NCBI GenBank assembly: GCA_902478995.1
Contig: CABSNF010000050.1
Coordinates: 1-15,614, forward strand
Length of the DNA stretch: 15,614 nt
Reading direction: 5' to 3'
Source of the DNA: an uncultured Collinsella sp.
GTDB taxonomy: Bacteria > Actinomycetota > Coriobacteriia > Coriobacteriales > Coriobacteriaceae
The notes beneath the pieces were generated by a model. The model saw nothing but the letters and a program-made list of their open reading frames with translations, was not told the DNA's origin and did no database searches. A program made the translations under genes and the position numbers. How positions within the stretch are numbered: position 1 is the first letter of the stretch; each line of letters starts with the position of its first letter. This document shows positions 1 to 6,559 of this stretch, piece by piece.

Positions 1-2
1 CG

Positions 3-182
3 GAGAGGCGCAGCGATGCGCTCGGTGGCCGCACGCCGGCCGAGTTTCGCGCCGCGCTGGTGGAAGGGCCGCGTAACGGTCCAAGAAATCGTCCGCAGTC
101 CCATACCACCCGTCCCAAAAGGCTGTTTTGGGGCCGCGCCACGAAAACGGCCTATCTACTACGTTTTACCCGTAGGGGCTGA
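3..182 (+). pseudogene. C-terminal fragment of a probable IS3-type transposase
   Basis: Reading from base 3 there is an open frame with no start in the window. It begins ERRSDALGGRTPAEF, which resembles the end of the integrase (rve) domain of IS3-family transposases, where an LGxxTPxEFR pattern is usual. About 25 residues look transposase-like. The rest of the frame runs on to a TGA at 180-182, through the putative IS end and into a separate repeat. The natural stop was therefore probably nearer to 76, where another frame has TAA, so the fragment may be frameshifted. Contigs often break inside multicopy IS elements, which would explain why this piece sits exactly at the edge. The family call rests on a short motif and is moderate. 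Confidence 0.5.
78..103 (+). mobile_element. Candidate right terminal inverted repeat of an IS3-type element
   Basis: The segment beginning GGTCCAAGAAATCGTC and ending GCAGTCCCA lies just after the transposase-like tail. It ends in CA, as IS3-family termini do (TG...CA). Read in reverse it starts TGGGACTGCGGACGATTT, which resembles IS3-type ends as I recall them. The matching left end is outside the window, so the boundary cannot be confirmed. Confidence 0.4.
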
Positions 183-299
183 CCATACCTGGGTTTTCCG
201 AAAATCGGCAAGCCGTTTACCTGCGGTTTTTATTTCGCGAAATTCGGCATGGTTGAGGGTGGTCGGCTAAACGTAGTAGATAGGCCCATTTCGTGGCGC
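136..299. repeat. 164-bp element with 31-bp terminal inverted repeats
   Basis: The arms at 136-166 and 269-299 are inverted copies matching at 29 of 31 positions. They contain the perfect 16-mer CCTATCTACTACGTTT (151-166) and its complement (269-284). The two mismatches are adjacent, at 147-148 against 287-288. The ~100-bp interior has no convincing open frame. No target-site duplication is visible at the outer edges. The structure fits a miniature inverted-repeat element or a cruciform-forming regulatory repeat; the sequence alone cannot decide. Confidence 0.65.
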
Positions 300-466
300 A
301 CGAACCAAGCTGAGGCGCAAAATGGCCCCTGCCCCAGAAAAATCGTCGGCAAGGTAGCAAAATGCCCCACGGGCAGGAGGCTGCTCGCGGGGCAAAGAAG
401 AGGGGCTTATTGGTGGCGGACCGAAGGGTTCGGCATGGGGTTTCTGCCGCGGTCGCTCTTAAGGCA
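300..466. other. Non-coding 3' flank of the oxidoreductase gene
   Basis: No credible gene is seen here on either strand. The open frames that cross it are short or antisense to the downstream oxidoreductase. The only structure I can support is the hairpin at 364-393. Confidence 0.5.
359..393 (-). terminator. Likely terminator of the SDR-MFS-oxidoreductase cluster
   Basis: Arms at 364-376 (GCCCCACGGGCAG) and 381-393 pair at 11 of 13 positions with one extra G-U pair around a GAGG/CCTC loop. On the minus strand the stem is followed by ATTTTGC. It lies about 75 bp past the oxidoreductase stop, where a terminator of this cluster is expected. The T-run is short, so it may be inefficient. Confidence 0.55.
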
Positions 467-1507
467 TTACAGCTCGACGAGCTGGCCGGTCTCGGCGGCC
501 TCCTTGATAGCGTTGAGAAGCGTGAGCGTCTTAACGTTGTCGGCGGGGGTCACGACGGGCTCGACCTCGCGGCGGACAACCTTCACAAAGTGCTTGAGCT
601 GCATCTTGTGCGGCAGTGCCGGGTCGACGGCCGGAATCTCCATCTGCAGCGGCTTGTGCCAGTTGGAGGCGCCGTCGTAGGAGAACTGGTGCAGGCGGGG
701 CAGCGACAGGGCGCCCTTAGTGCCGCCGATAAAGTAGGCGTCGGCGTCGAAGGGGCGGTACTGCGGGTCCTCGCGAGCGGTTGCCTCCCAGTTCCAGGGG
801 CTGGCGGTGGCGTCGGAGATGGTCATGCTCGCGAGCGCGCCATCGGCAAAACGGACGTTGACCACGGCGGAGTCCTCGGTCTCAAAACCGCGGGCGGCGC
901 TGGACTGCATACCCTGGACGGCAACGGGCTCGCCCAGCAGGTAGCGGAGCAGGTCGACGTCGTGCACCAGGTTGACTAGGATCGGGCCGGCGCCCTTCTT
1001 GCGGCGCCACTCGACGTCGAAGTACTCGTCATTCTTATAGATCATGTAGTGGAAGCTCGACACGGTGAGCTTGCCCAGCTCGCCAGACTCGATGATCTCC
1101 TTGGCCTTGTTGACGAAGGGATTGTGGCGACGATGCTGGCCCACGAGCACGGGCACGCCGGCGGTCTCGGCCTCGGCGGCGAAAGCCTGGGCATCCTCGA
1201 GATCGTTGGAGATCGGCTTTTCGACCAGCGGCACGATGTTGCGCTTCACAGCCTCGCGGGCAACGCCCAGGTGCAGGTCGTTGGGGGTGGCGATGATGAC
1301 GGCCTCGGGCTTGACCTCGTCCATCATCTGGGCGGGATCGGTATAAAACGGCACGCCGGCGGCCTCGGCCGTGGCGCGGGCGCCCTCAAAGGCGTCGGCG
1401 ATGGCGACGAGCTCGGCCTCGGGCTCCTCGGTGATAAAGCGGATGTGGTTGCGGCCCATGGCGCCGGCGCCGATAACGGCAATGCGGACGGGGTTGAGCT
1501 CAGACAT
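467..1507 (-). CDS. Gfo/Idh/MocA family NAD(P)-dependent oxidoreductase
   Basis: The 346-residue length is normal for this family, whose members oxidise or reduce sugars, inositols and sugar-derived compounds in the cytoplasm. The N-terminal Rossmann fold shows GAGAMG at residues 13-18. The family hallmark EKP is at 96-98, inside VEKPIS. GQHRRHNP follows at 123-130, and HDVD at 182-185 matches the usual position of the catalytic His/Asp. The ATG at 1507 has AAGGAG seven bases upstream. It is the last of three co-directional genes after an SDR and an MFS transporter, so it probably acts in the same pathway as a second dehydrogenase. The substrate cannot be read from the sequence. Inositol 2-dehydrogenase, glucose-fructose-type oxidoreductase and glycoside 3-dehydrogenase are all possible. 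Confidence 0.9.
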   Translation of the reverse strand: MSELNPVRIAVIGAGAMGRNHIRFITEEPEAELVAIADAFEGARATAEAAGVPFYTDPAQMMDEVKPEAVIIATPNDLHLGVAREAVKRNIVPLVEKPISNDLEDAQAFAAEAETAGVPVLVGQHRRHNPFVNKAKEIIESGELGKLTVSSFHYMIYKNDEYFDVEWRRKKGAGPILVNLVHDVDLLRYLLGEPVAVQGMQSSAARGFETEDSAVVNVRFADGALASMTISDATASPWNWEATAREDPQYRPFDADAYFIGGTKGALSLPRLHQFSYDGASNWHKPLQMEIPAVDPALPHKMQLKHFVKVVRREVEPVVTPADNVKTLTLLNAIKEAAETGQLVEL

Positions 1508-1537
1508 TTCGACTCCTTAATACTGGTGACCGGTGGA

Positions 1538-1568
1538 ATGCGACAAAGGGGCTGTCCCTTTGTCGCAT
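1538..1568. repeat. GACAAAGGG palindrome, copy 1
   Basis: Perfect 13-bp arms ATGCGACAAAGGG (1538-1550) and CCCTTTGTCGCAT (1556-1568) flank a 5-nt loop. It sits in the 69-bp gap between the MFS stop and the oxidoreductase start. Two relatives occur near 12.5 kb and 14.0 kb. Relative to copy 3, this copy carries a paired change (C-G instead of T-A at arm position 4) that preserves the stem. Confidence 0.85.
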
Positions 1569-1576
1569 CGGTAAAA

Positions 1577-2833
1577 CTAGGCGGACTTCTTCTTGCTGTC
1601 GGAGACCATCATGTAGACGGTGAGCACGACGGCGATGGCGGCGATCACAATGGCGCCGTAGAAGGACTGCTGGTAGGCGGCGCTGCCGGCCTCGGCGTGA
1701 TACAGCACGGCAGTGATGGGCTGGCTGATCCAGGTGGAAGCGGCATAGCCCAAAAACATGATGCCGTAGTTGACGCCGATGTTGCTGGTACCAAAGGCGC
1801 CACCGGTAAGCGGCGGGTAGATGACGAGCAGGGCGCCAAAGCTAAAGCCGAGCAAGGCGAGCGCCACAAAGAACATGGCCTGTGTAAAGCTCACCGACAT
1901 GATGACGAGGGCGACGATGGTGACGACAAGGCTGATGAGCAGTGACTTATAGGCGCCGAGCTTGTCGATGATCTGGCCAAAGGACAGGCGGCCAACCAAG
2001 TTGGCGCAGGTGTTGACGGAGACCACCACACCGCCGAGGGCGACGGCCGCGGCACTCGTGGGGTCGGCGAAGAGCTGGACGGCGGCGATGGAGGCAACCT
2101 TGCCCACGAGCAGGGTGCCCGCGGTGGCGGCAAAGGCGAAGGTGACGATGAGGACCCAGAAGCGCGGGGTCTTGACCATCTCGCCCGGGGTGAGGTCGCC
2201 GAAGGTGCCGGCGTGTGCGCCGCCCTTGGGGGCCTCGAAGCCCTCGGGCAGCCAACCGGCCTCGGGGGCCTTCAGGAACAGGGCGGAGGCGGCGATCATT
2301 ACAAAGAAGATGACGCCGAGCGCCTTAAGGGCGCCAAAGATGCCCAGGCTCGGGATGAGTAGCGAGGCGAGCACCGGGGACAGCACGGCGGGGCCGGCGG
2401 TCGAAGCGGCCAGGGTGATGCCGGAGGCGAGACCCTTCTTGTCGATGAACCACTTTTGGCCGGTGGTGAGCGCGGGGTTGTAGCCCAGGCCGTTGCCGAT
2501 GGCGGCGACAAGCGAGAACCACAGGTAGAACTGCCACGGCTCGGTGACGGTGCCGGACATGAACCAGCCCACGCCGTAGCACGCGGCGGCGGCGATCACG
2601 ACGTTGCGCGGGCCGATCTTATCGGAGATGCGGCCGGCGAAGATGCCCGTCACGGCCATGATGGTCTGAAAGACGGGGAAAGCCCAGGTAAGGGCACTCG
2701 ACCACTCGGGGTAGACGGCGAGCAGGTTCTTGCTCACGACAGAATACAGCGCGATGGAGCTGATGAAGAACATGGTGACGCACGCGGCGGAAAGCACGAC
2801 GGCGCGACCCTTGTTGGAGTTGCTGGAAGCCAT
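1577..2833 (-). CDS. MFS transporter of the oxalate/formate antiporter (OFA) type
   Basis: This 418-residue integral membrane protein has about 12 hydrophobic segments and a charged central loop (roughly residues 195-225), the usual MFS layout. GNGLGYNPALTTGQKWF followed by IDKKGLASGI (about residues 113-140), and the later NIGVNYGIMFLGYAAS, are characteristic of the OFA subfamily that includes OxlT. That subfamily moves organic anions, often by exchange, but many members have unknown substrates. RISDKIG is the MFS loop 2-3 motif. The ATG at 2833 has only a weak AAAGAG upstream. The gene lies 65 bp after the SDR and 69 bp before the oxidoreductase. It is the probable importer, or substrate/product exchanger, for the compound those two enzymes handle. 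Confidence 0.85.
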   Translation of the reverse strand: MASSNSNKGRAVVLSAACVTMFFISSIALYSVVSKNLLAVYPEWSSALTWAFPVFQTIMAVTGIFAGRISDKIGPRNVVIAAAACYGVGWFMSGTVTEPWQFYLWFSLVAAIGNGLGYNPALTTGQKWFIDKKGLASGITLAASTAGPAVLSPVLASLLIPSLGIFGALKALGVIFFVMIAASALFLKAPEAGWLPEGFEAPKGGAHAGTFGDLTPGEMVKTPRFWVLIVTFAFAATAGTLLVGKVASIAAVQLFADPTSAAAVALGGVVVSVNTCANLVGRLSFGQIIDKLGAYKSLLISLVVTIVALVIMSVSFTQAMFFVALALLGFSFGALLVIYPPLTGGAFGTSNIGVNYGIMFLGYAASTWISQPITAVLYHAEAGSAAYQQSFYGAIVIAAIAVVLTVYMMVSDSKKKSA

Positions 2834-2898
2834 TGGACTCTTTCTAATCGATGTGGGAGAGGAGCGTTCGTATCCGCGGGCCTCCCTGTTAGGTTGGT

Positions 2899-3780
2899 TT
2901 ACTGGTCAGTCGGCTTGGCGACGCCGGACTCATCGGACCAAAGCTCGACACCCTTGTTCTTAAGGTAGTTGTCGGCATAGGCGCGACGGCCGCCGGGCTT
3001 GGCGGTGAGGTCGCCCATCATGTTGGAGAAGCCGCCGTCGACCTTGATGGCGTCGCCGGTGGTAAAGTCCGAGCGCTTGGACGCCAGGAACATGACGGCG
3101 TTGGCGATATCGCTGACCTCGCCGATGCGACGCGTGGCGATCAGGCGGCTGCGGCTCTTCTCGACCTCGGGGTCGGCGTAGAAGTTGGCCGACATCGGGG
3201 TCTTAACGAAGCAGGGCTCGACGCAGTTGGAGCGCACGCCGTAGGGACCCCATTCAGCAGCCAGCATCTTGGACATCATGTTGACGGCCGCCTTGGTAGA
3301 GCTGTACACGCCCGAGAACGTCTCGGGGGAGTGGCTGGCGACGGTCGAGATGTGCACCAGGCGGCCCTGGCCGGCCTTGATCATCTCGCGACCAAAGCGC
3401 TGCGAGGTGATGAAGTAGCCGGTGAGGTTGACGTTGAGCACCTGCTCCCAGTCGCTCAGCGGCAGGTCCTCCATGGCGGCGAAGCGCAGGATGCCGGCGG
3501 TGTTGACAAGGACGTCGACGCGGCCGAAGTCGGCGATGGTGGCATCGACGGCGGCCTGAACCTCGGCCTCGTCGGTGGCGTTCATCTTGTAGCCCTCGGC
3601 GTGGATGCCAAACTCGGCGGCGAGGTCGGCGGCTGCGGCCTTGACCTTCTCCTCGTCCAGGTCGAGCAGGACGACGTTGGCGCCGTTGCGGGCGAACTCG
3701 CGGCAAATCTCGACGCCCATACCGCCGAGCGCGCCGGTCACGGCGCAGACATCGCCCTCGAGCTTAAGCCAATTGCTCAT
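2899..3780 (-). CDS. Short-chain dehydrogenase/reductase with a C-terminal extension
   Basis: This is a classical SDR fold of 293 residues. The nucleotide-binding motif TGALGGMG is at 15-22. An acidic D40 ends the second strand and favours NAD over NADP. NTAG is at 93-96, NVNLTG at 116-121, the catalytic Ser/Thr region at 145-146 (HIST), and YSSTK with Tyr159 and Lys163. The usual end VDGG is at 247-250. Typical members stop soon afterwards, but this one continues about 43 residues with basic and aromatic content (GGRRAYADNYLKNKG). The ATG at 3780 has AAGGGA seven bases upstream. It is the first gene of the cluster and divergent from a LysR regulator. The likely reaction is oxidation or reduction of a secondary alcohol or ketone; the substrate is unknown. 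Confidence 0.9.
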   Translation of the reverse strand: MSNWLKLEGDVCAVTGALGGMGVEICREFARNGANVVLLDLDEEKVKAAAADLAAEFGIHAEGYKMNATDEAEVQAAVDATIADFGRVDVLVNTAGILRFAAMEDLPLSDWEQVLNVNLTGYFITSQRFGREMIKAGQGRLVHISTVASHSPETFSGVYSSTKAAVNMMSKMLAAEWGPYGVRSNCVEPCFVKTPMSANFYADPEVEKSRSRLIATRRIGEVSDIANAVMFLASKRSDFTTGDAIKVDGGFSNMMGDLTAKPGGRRAYADNYLKNKGVELWSDESGVAKPTDQ

Positions 3781-3854
3781 AGGAACTTCCCTTCTTGTGC
3801 CTCCCGGTGGGTCGCTCCCATTAACCGACCCACGTGGTTTTCGCTGGTTATCGT

Positions 3855-3884
3855 ATGCTTTGCATTTGCGCAGGTGAATTGCAT
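3855..3884. promoter_or_regulatory. Candidate LysR-type binding region in the divergent intergenic space
   Basis: The AT-rich block contains the small palindrome ATGCTTTGCAT (3855-3865) and a second TTGCAT at about 3879-3884, 19 bp after the first TTGCAT. LysR regulators commonly bind dyads between themselves and a divergent target. The half-sites are short, so this is suggestive only. Confidence 0.3.
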
Positions 3885-3911
3885 ATTTGTTAGAATGGCG
3901 TTAACCGTAGG

Positions 3912-3940
3912 TTTATACTGTGCGATGCAGTTTTTCTCAA
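3912..3940 (-). promoter_or_regulatory. Candidate sigma-70 promoter of the SDR-MFS-oxidoreductase cluster
   Basis: On the minus strand a -35 TTGAGA (3935-3940) and a -10 TATAAA (3912-3917) are separated by exactly 17 bp. Transcription would start near 3905, giving a leader of about 125 nt before the SDR start codon. Confidence 0.5.
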
Positions 3941-4012
3941 TCGAGCGCGTGACCTGCCAAAACGACCCCCTGTGGCGCCATGCGTTCACAGGCGCGAAAA
4001 CGGGAGATTGAC

Positions 4013-4891
4013 GTGTACGATCGACGACTCGAGGCCATATCGGCCGCCGCGGAGCTGGGAAGCTTCTCACGTGCGGCGGCAAAATTGCGCGTGTCGACCC
4101 CGGCGCTCGTCAAACAGGTGTCGGGTTTCGAGGCCGAGTTTGGCATCACGTTGTTCGAGCGCTCGCATTCGGGTGTTAAGGTGACACCGGCGGGCGCTCT
4201 GCTGGTGGACGACGCGCGCTCGATCATGCGGCAGTCCGAGGACGCGCTGCGCCGCGCCCGACGCGCGGCGGGCGATGGCGGTGCCGTGCGTCTGGGTGTG
4301 TCGATGATGTGCCCGGGGCGCCAAACGCTGTCGATGTGGTCGGGCGTACACGAGCTGGAACCGTCGCTGCGATTTGAGATCGTGCCGGTAAGCGACCTCT
4401 ATGACGAGCGCGAGACCGTCATGCGCAGCCTCGGTCGTGAGGTCGATGTGGTGCAGTCGAGTTTTTCGACCCCGCGCTGGGGTGACGCCTGCCAAAAGCT
4501 CCGCATTGTCAACGTGCCGTTTTATATCGACCTGCCGCGCACGAGCCCGCTGGCGCGCAAGAATCGCATTACGGTCGCCGACTTGGAGGGTATGCGTCTG
4601 CGCGTGCTCCGCCACGGCAACGACGCTATGGACAGCCTGCGTATCGATCTGTTGGCCGACGGCGGCGTAGACGTGATCGACGTGGACAGCTTTGACTTTG
4701 CGCTCTTTAACGAGGCAGAGGAAAAGGGCGACGCGGTGCTCACCTGCGGCGCATGGTCGGGGGTGCACCCGGCCTTTGTGGGCGTGCCGTTCCTGTGCGG
4801 GCGAGAGGTGCCGGTCTTTTTGCACTATCCGCTCGAGCCCACCCTCCAAGTACAAAAATTCGTCAACGCCATGGCCCAACTCCTCAAGTAG
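4013..4891 (+). CDS. LysR family transcriptional regulator
   Basis: The 292-residue protein has an N-terminal winged helix-turn-helix, roughly residues 3-62. It shows RRLEAISAAAELGSFSRAA, then VSTPALVKQVSGFEAEFG, then LFERSHSGVKVTPAG, the standard LysR pattern. A periplasmic-binding-like effector domain follows from about residue 92. I place the start at GTG 4013, because GGGAG sits seven bases upstream and the protein then begins at the usual distance from the helix-turn-helix. An ATG 33 bases earlier has no ribosome binding site. It is divergent from the SDR-MFS-oxidoreductase cluster across about 230 bp, the classic arrangement for a LysR protein controlling a neighbouring catabolic operon and itself. 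The effector is unknown. Confidence 0.9.
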   Translation: MYDRRLEAISAAAELGSFSRAAAKLRVSTPALVKQVSGFEAEFGITLFERSHSGVKVTPAGALLVDDARSIMRQSEDALRRARRAAGDGGAVRLGVSMMCPGRQTLSMWSGVHELEPSLRFEIVPVSDLYDERETVMRSLGREVDVVQSSFSTPRWGDACQKLRIVNVPFYIDLPRTSPLARKNRITVADLEGMRLRVLRHGNDAMDSLRIDLLADGGVDVIDVDSFDFALFNEAEEKGDAVLTCGAWSGVHPAFVGVPFLCGREVPVFLHYPLEPTLQVQKFVNAMAQLLK

Positions 4892-4934
4892 CCAAAAGAG
4901 TCCCGTCCCAAATTAGCTACCCTTTGCTACGGGT

Positions 4935-6026
4935 TTAGCGGTCCTCGCGTTGCGGCCCGGCTGCCTCGGCTGTCTTTACGCGGTTCTTATCGACGTACAT
5001 GTTCTTGTCGGCCTGGGAAAAGAGTTCGCGCATGGTAGGCGGCTCGTCAAAATCGCTGGAAAGCGCATAGCCCACCGCGTAGCTGATGGGCATATCGGGG
5101 TGGACTTCGGAATACTCGTTCACGTTCGCGCGAATCCGAGCGAGACAAGATTCCACAGCGGCTCGGTCGGCATCCCGCAGCACCGCGATAAACTCATCGC
5201 CGCCGTCGCGACCCACAAAGCACGTCTCCGACGCCACACTTCCCAGTTGTTGGGCAAAAGAGCGAATGTATTCATCGCCCTTCTCATGGCCGAAGTTGTT
5301 ATTGACCATATACAGATTGTTAAGGTCGAAGACGCACACCGCAACGGGCTCCTCCGCGGAGACAGGCTGCTCCTGCCCCAAGATCTCCTCGCACTTGTTC
5401 TTGTTGGGCAGCCCCGTGGCTTCGTCGAGATAGACTTTGCTCTGCAGTTCGCGATTGAGCGCGGCGGTGCGCACCGCGCGAACGAGTTCGACCGCAAAGG
5501 TCGCCACCAAGCCCACGATGTCGATGATCACCAAGCCCTCGAGATAGTTGAGCGCCGACGCCTTCTCCTGAGAGTAGTCCTCTGCGAGTCGCGTAGCATC
5601 GTCGCAAATGCCAAAGAACTCCTCGCTCATGGAGATGATGTCGGTGTTCTCATAGCCGACTTCGCGCACGCGGATGATCTCGGTGCAAAGCTCATCAAAA
5701 TAATTTGCAAGCTCGGTCATTTTTGCCTGATACTCATCGTCGTCGAGACGGACGAGGTTGAGGTCGTCACTTCCGTAACGCAAACCGTTGATGTATGAAT
5801 CCACGGCTTTAAGCAGGTCATCTTGAGGCTGGCCCGCGTCCTCGAGCTTAACGATTCGCTGCGTGGTACCGCGAACCAGACCGGCGTAGTTGACCACGCG
5901 CGCCGTGCCCTGGATATCGGAGACGAGCAGCATAACATTGATGAAGAAGAAGATGAGAACTGCCGTGAGCACCATCATGAGCAGGCGCACCGCCTGGCCG
6001 GCCTTCTTGGCGACAGAAGTATTCAC
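4935..6026 (-). CDS. Membrane-anchored GGDEF diguanylate cyclase
   Basis: The 363 residues contain a membrane helix at about 14-36, an extracytoplasmic region of about 125 residues and a second helix at about 164-182. A cytoplasmic GGDEF domain follows from about 200 to 350. The start of the cyclase domain is DEATGLPN (201-208). D234 in FDLNNL is the expected metal ligand, and the active loop GGDEF (275-279) is intact, so synthesis of c-di-GMP from two GTP is likely. The RxxD inhibitory site expected five residues before GGDEF is absent (SETC instead). The outer region has GLVRGTTQRIVKLE, resembling the PilJ-type sensor found in pilus-linked chemoreceptors. The start is GTG with GGGGAG eight bases upstream. 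It is convergent with the LysR gene, 43 bp apart. The signal is unknown. Confidence 0.9.
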   Translation of the reverse strand: MNTSVAKKAGQAVRLLMMVLTAVLIFFFINVMLLVSDIQGTARVVNYAGLVRGTTQRIVKLEDAGQPQDDLLKAVDSYINGLRYGSDDLNLVRLDDDEYQAKMTELANYFDELCTEIIRVREVGYENTDIISMSEEFFGICDDATRLAEDYSQEKASALNYLEGLVIIDIVGLVATFAVELVRAVRTAALNRELQSKVYLDEATGLPNKNKCEEILGQEQPVSAEEPVAVCVFDLNNLYMVNNNFGHEKGDEYIRSFAQQLGSVASETCFVGRDGGDEFIAVLRDADRAAVESCLARIRANVNEYSEVHPDMPISYAVGYALSSDFDEPPTMRELFSQADKNMYVDKNRVKTAEAAGPQREDR

Positions 6027-6216
6027 AAGTTCACTCCCCTAAATGACAAAAGAACAGGTAGCACGCAGTGTGCTGAAATTCATGGGTGGTTAACTCTACC
6101 ATATGGGCCAGCAGCCTCAAACTGCAGCAGACGCTCGTCCAAATTGGCGTGACGCTTGCCTTGTTGTTCTTGACCTGGCCGCGCTATCGGACATGCTTCT
6201 GGTCTTGGATCACCAT
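6027..6216. other. Upstream region of the diguanylate cyclase gene
   Basis: About 190 bp with no gene I can support. It should contain the cyclase promoter, but I find no convincing -35/-10 pair on the minus strand. The open frame that crosses it on the plus strand runs straight into the repeat array and has no recognisable domain. Confidence 0.4.
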
Positions 6217-6400
6217 GGGAAAGCTCATCCCGTTTTGTGCGTCTAGAGTGGGATGCGGCTTCCCAAAGGTGCCGTTAGGGGAAACTACATCCCGGTTTAC
6301 GCCCTTGAAATGGGATGCCGTTTCCCGGAGGGGGTCCAGCGGGAAACGGCATCCCATTTTGGGCCCGAAAAGTGGGATACGGTTTCCGGCCGGCATGAAA
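6217..6400. repeat. Array of about three 62-bp units with alternating palindrome halves
   Basis: Units start at 6217, 6279 and 6341, each with a GGGAAANNNCATCCC-type block. The inverse block GGGATNCGGNTTCCC recurs at 6250, 6312 and 6374. Spacings therefore alternate strictly 33 and 29 bp, giving a 62-bp period. The middle pair forms a perfect 19-bp inverted repeat (6308-6326 with 6341-6359, 14-nt loop). The outer copies are diverged. It is non-coding and lies between the cyclase and the ABC operon terminator. Confidence 0.85.
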
Positions 6401-6435
6401 AAAGCCTCCGCAGCTCGTGTGGCTGCGGAGGCTTT
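6398..6435 (-). terminator. Rho-independent terminator of the ABC exporter operon
   Basis: A 14-bp perfect stem, AAAGCCTCCGCAGC (6401-6414) with 6422-6435, closes a 7-nt loop. On the minus strand it is followed by a run of six T. It lies 125 bp past the last ABC stop codon. On the plus strand the trailing bases are CTTTATT, so weak bidirectional action is possible. Confidence 0.85.
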
Positions 6436-6475
6436 ATTCGTTGCGGCGCATTGTGTTTGGGTCGTTGAGATGAGT

Positions 6476-6540
6476 CGATTTGCCCCGAAAGAGGAGGGCA
6501 TTGACCTTAGGGGCATGCCCGACGAATGAGCGGCAAATCG
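6476..6540. repeat. Nested inverted repeat downstream of the ABC operon
   Basis: CGATTTGCC (6476-6484) pairs with GGCAAATCG (6532-6540). Inside lie GGGCAT (6496-6501) and ATGCCC (6515-6520), and the 10-bp palindrome GGGCATGCCC at 6511-6520. It lies in the 3' untranslated stretch between the exporter stop codon and its terminator. Confidence 0.45.
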
Positions 6541-6559
6541 GCCATCTCGGCGGGCCGAA

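Noticed and set aside
249..680. Plus-strand frame of 143 residues at the left end
   Set aside because: It overlaps the 3' end of the oxidoreductase in antisense, spans a repeat arm and has no ribosome binding site or recognisable motif.
3980..4012. Upstream ATG as the LysR start
   Set aside because: It has no ribosome binding site and would add 11 residues before the helix-turn-helix; GTG 4013 has GGGAG at good spacing.
4067..4879. 270-residue minus-strand frame opposite the LysR gene
   Set aside because: It is antisense to a clear LysR regulator and has low-complexity His/Arg-rich content.
6217..6400. Possible CRISPR array
   Set aside because: The repeated blocks alternate in orientation, intervening sequences are themselves partly similar, there are fewer than three full units, and no cas gene is nearby.
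6086..6529. Plus-strand 147-residue frame across the 62-bp array
   Set aside because: It runs through tandem palindromes and a terminator, has no domain and no convincing start, so the array is better read as non-coding.
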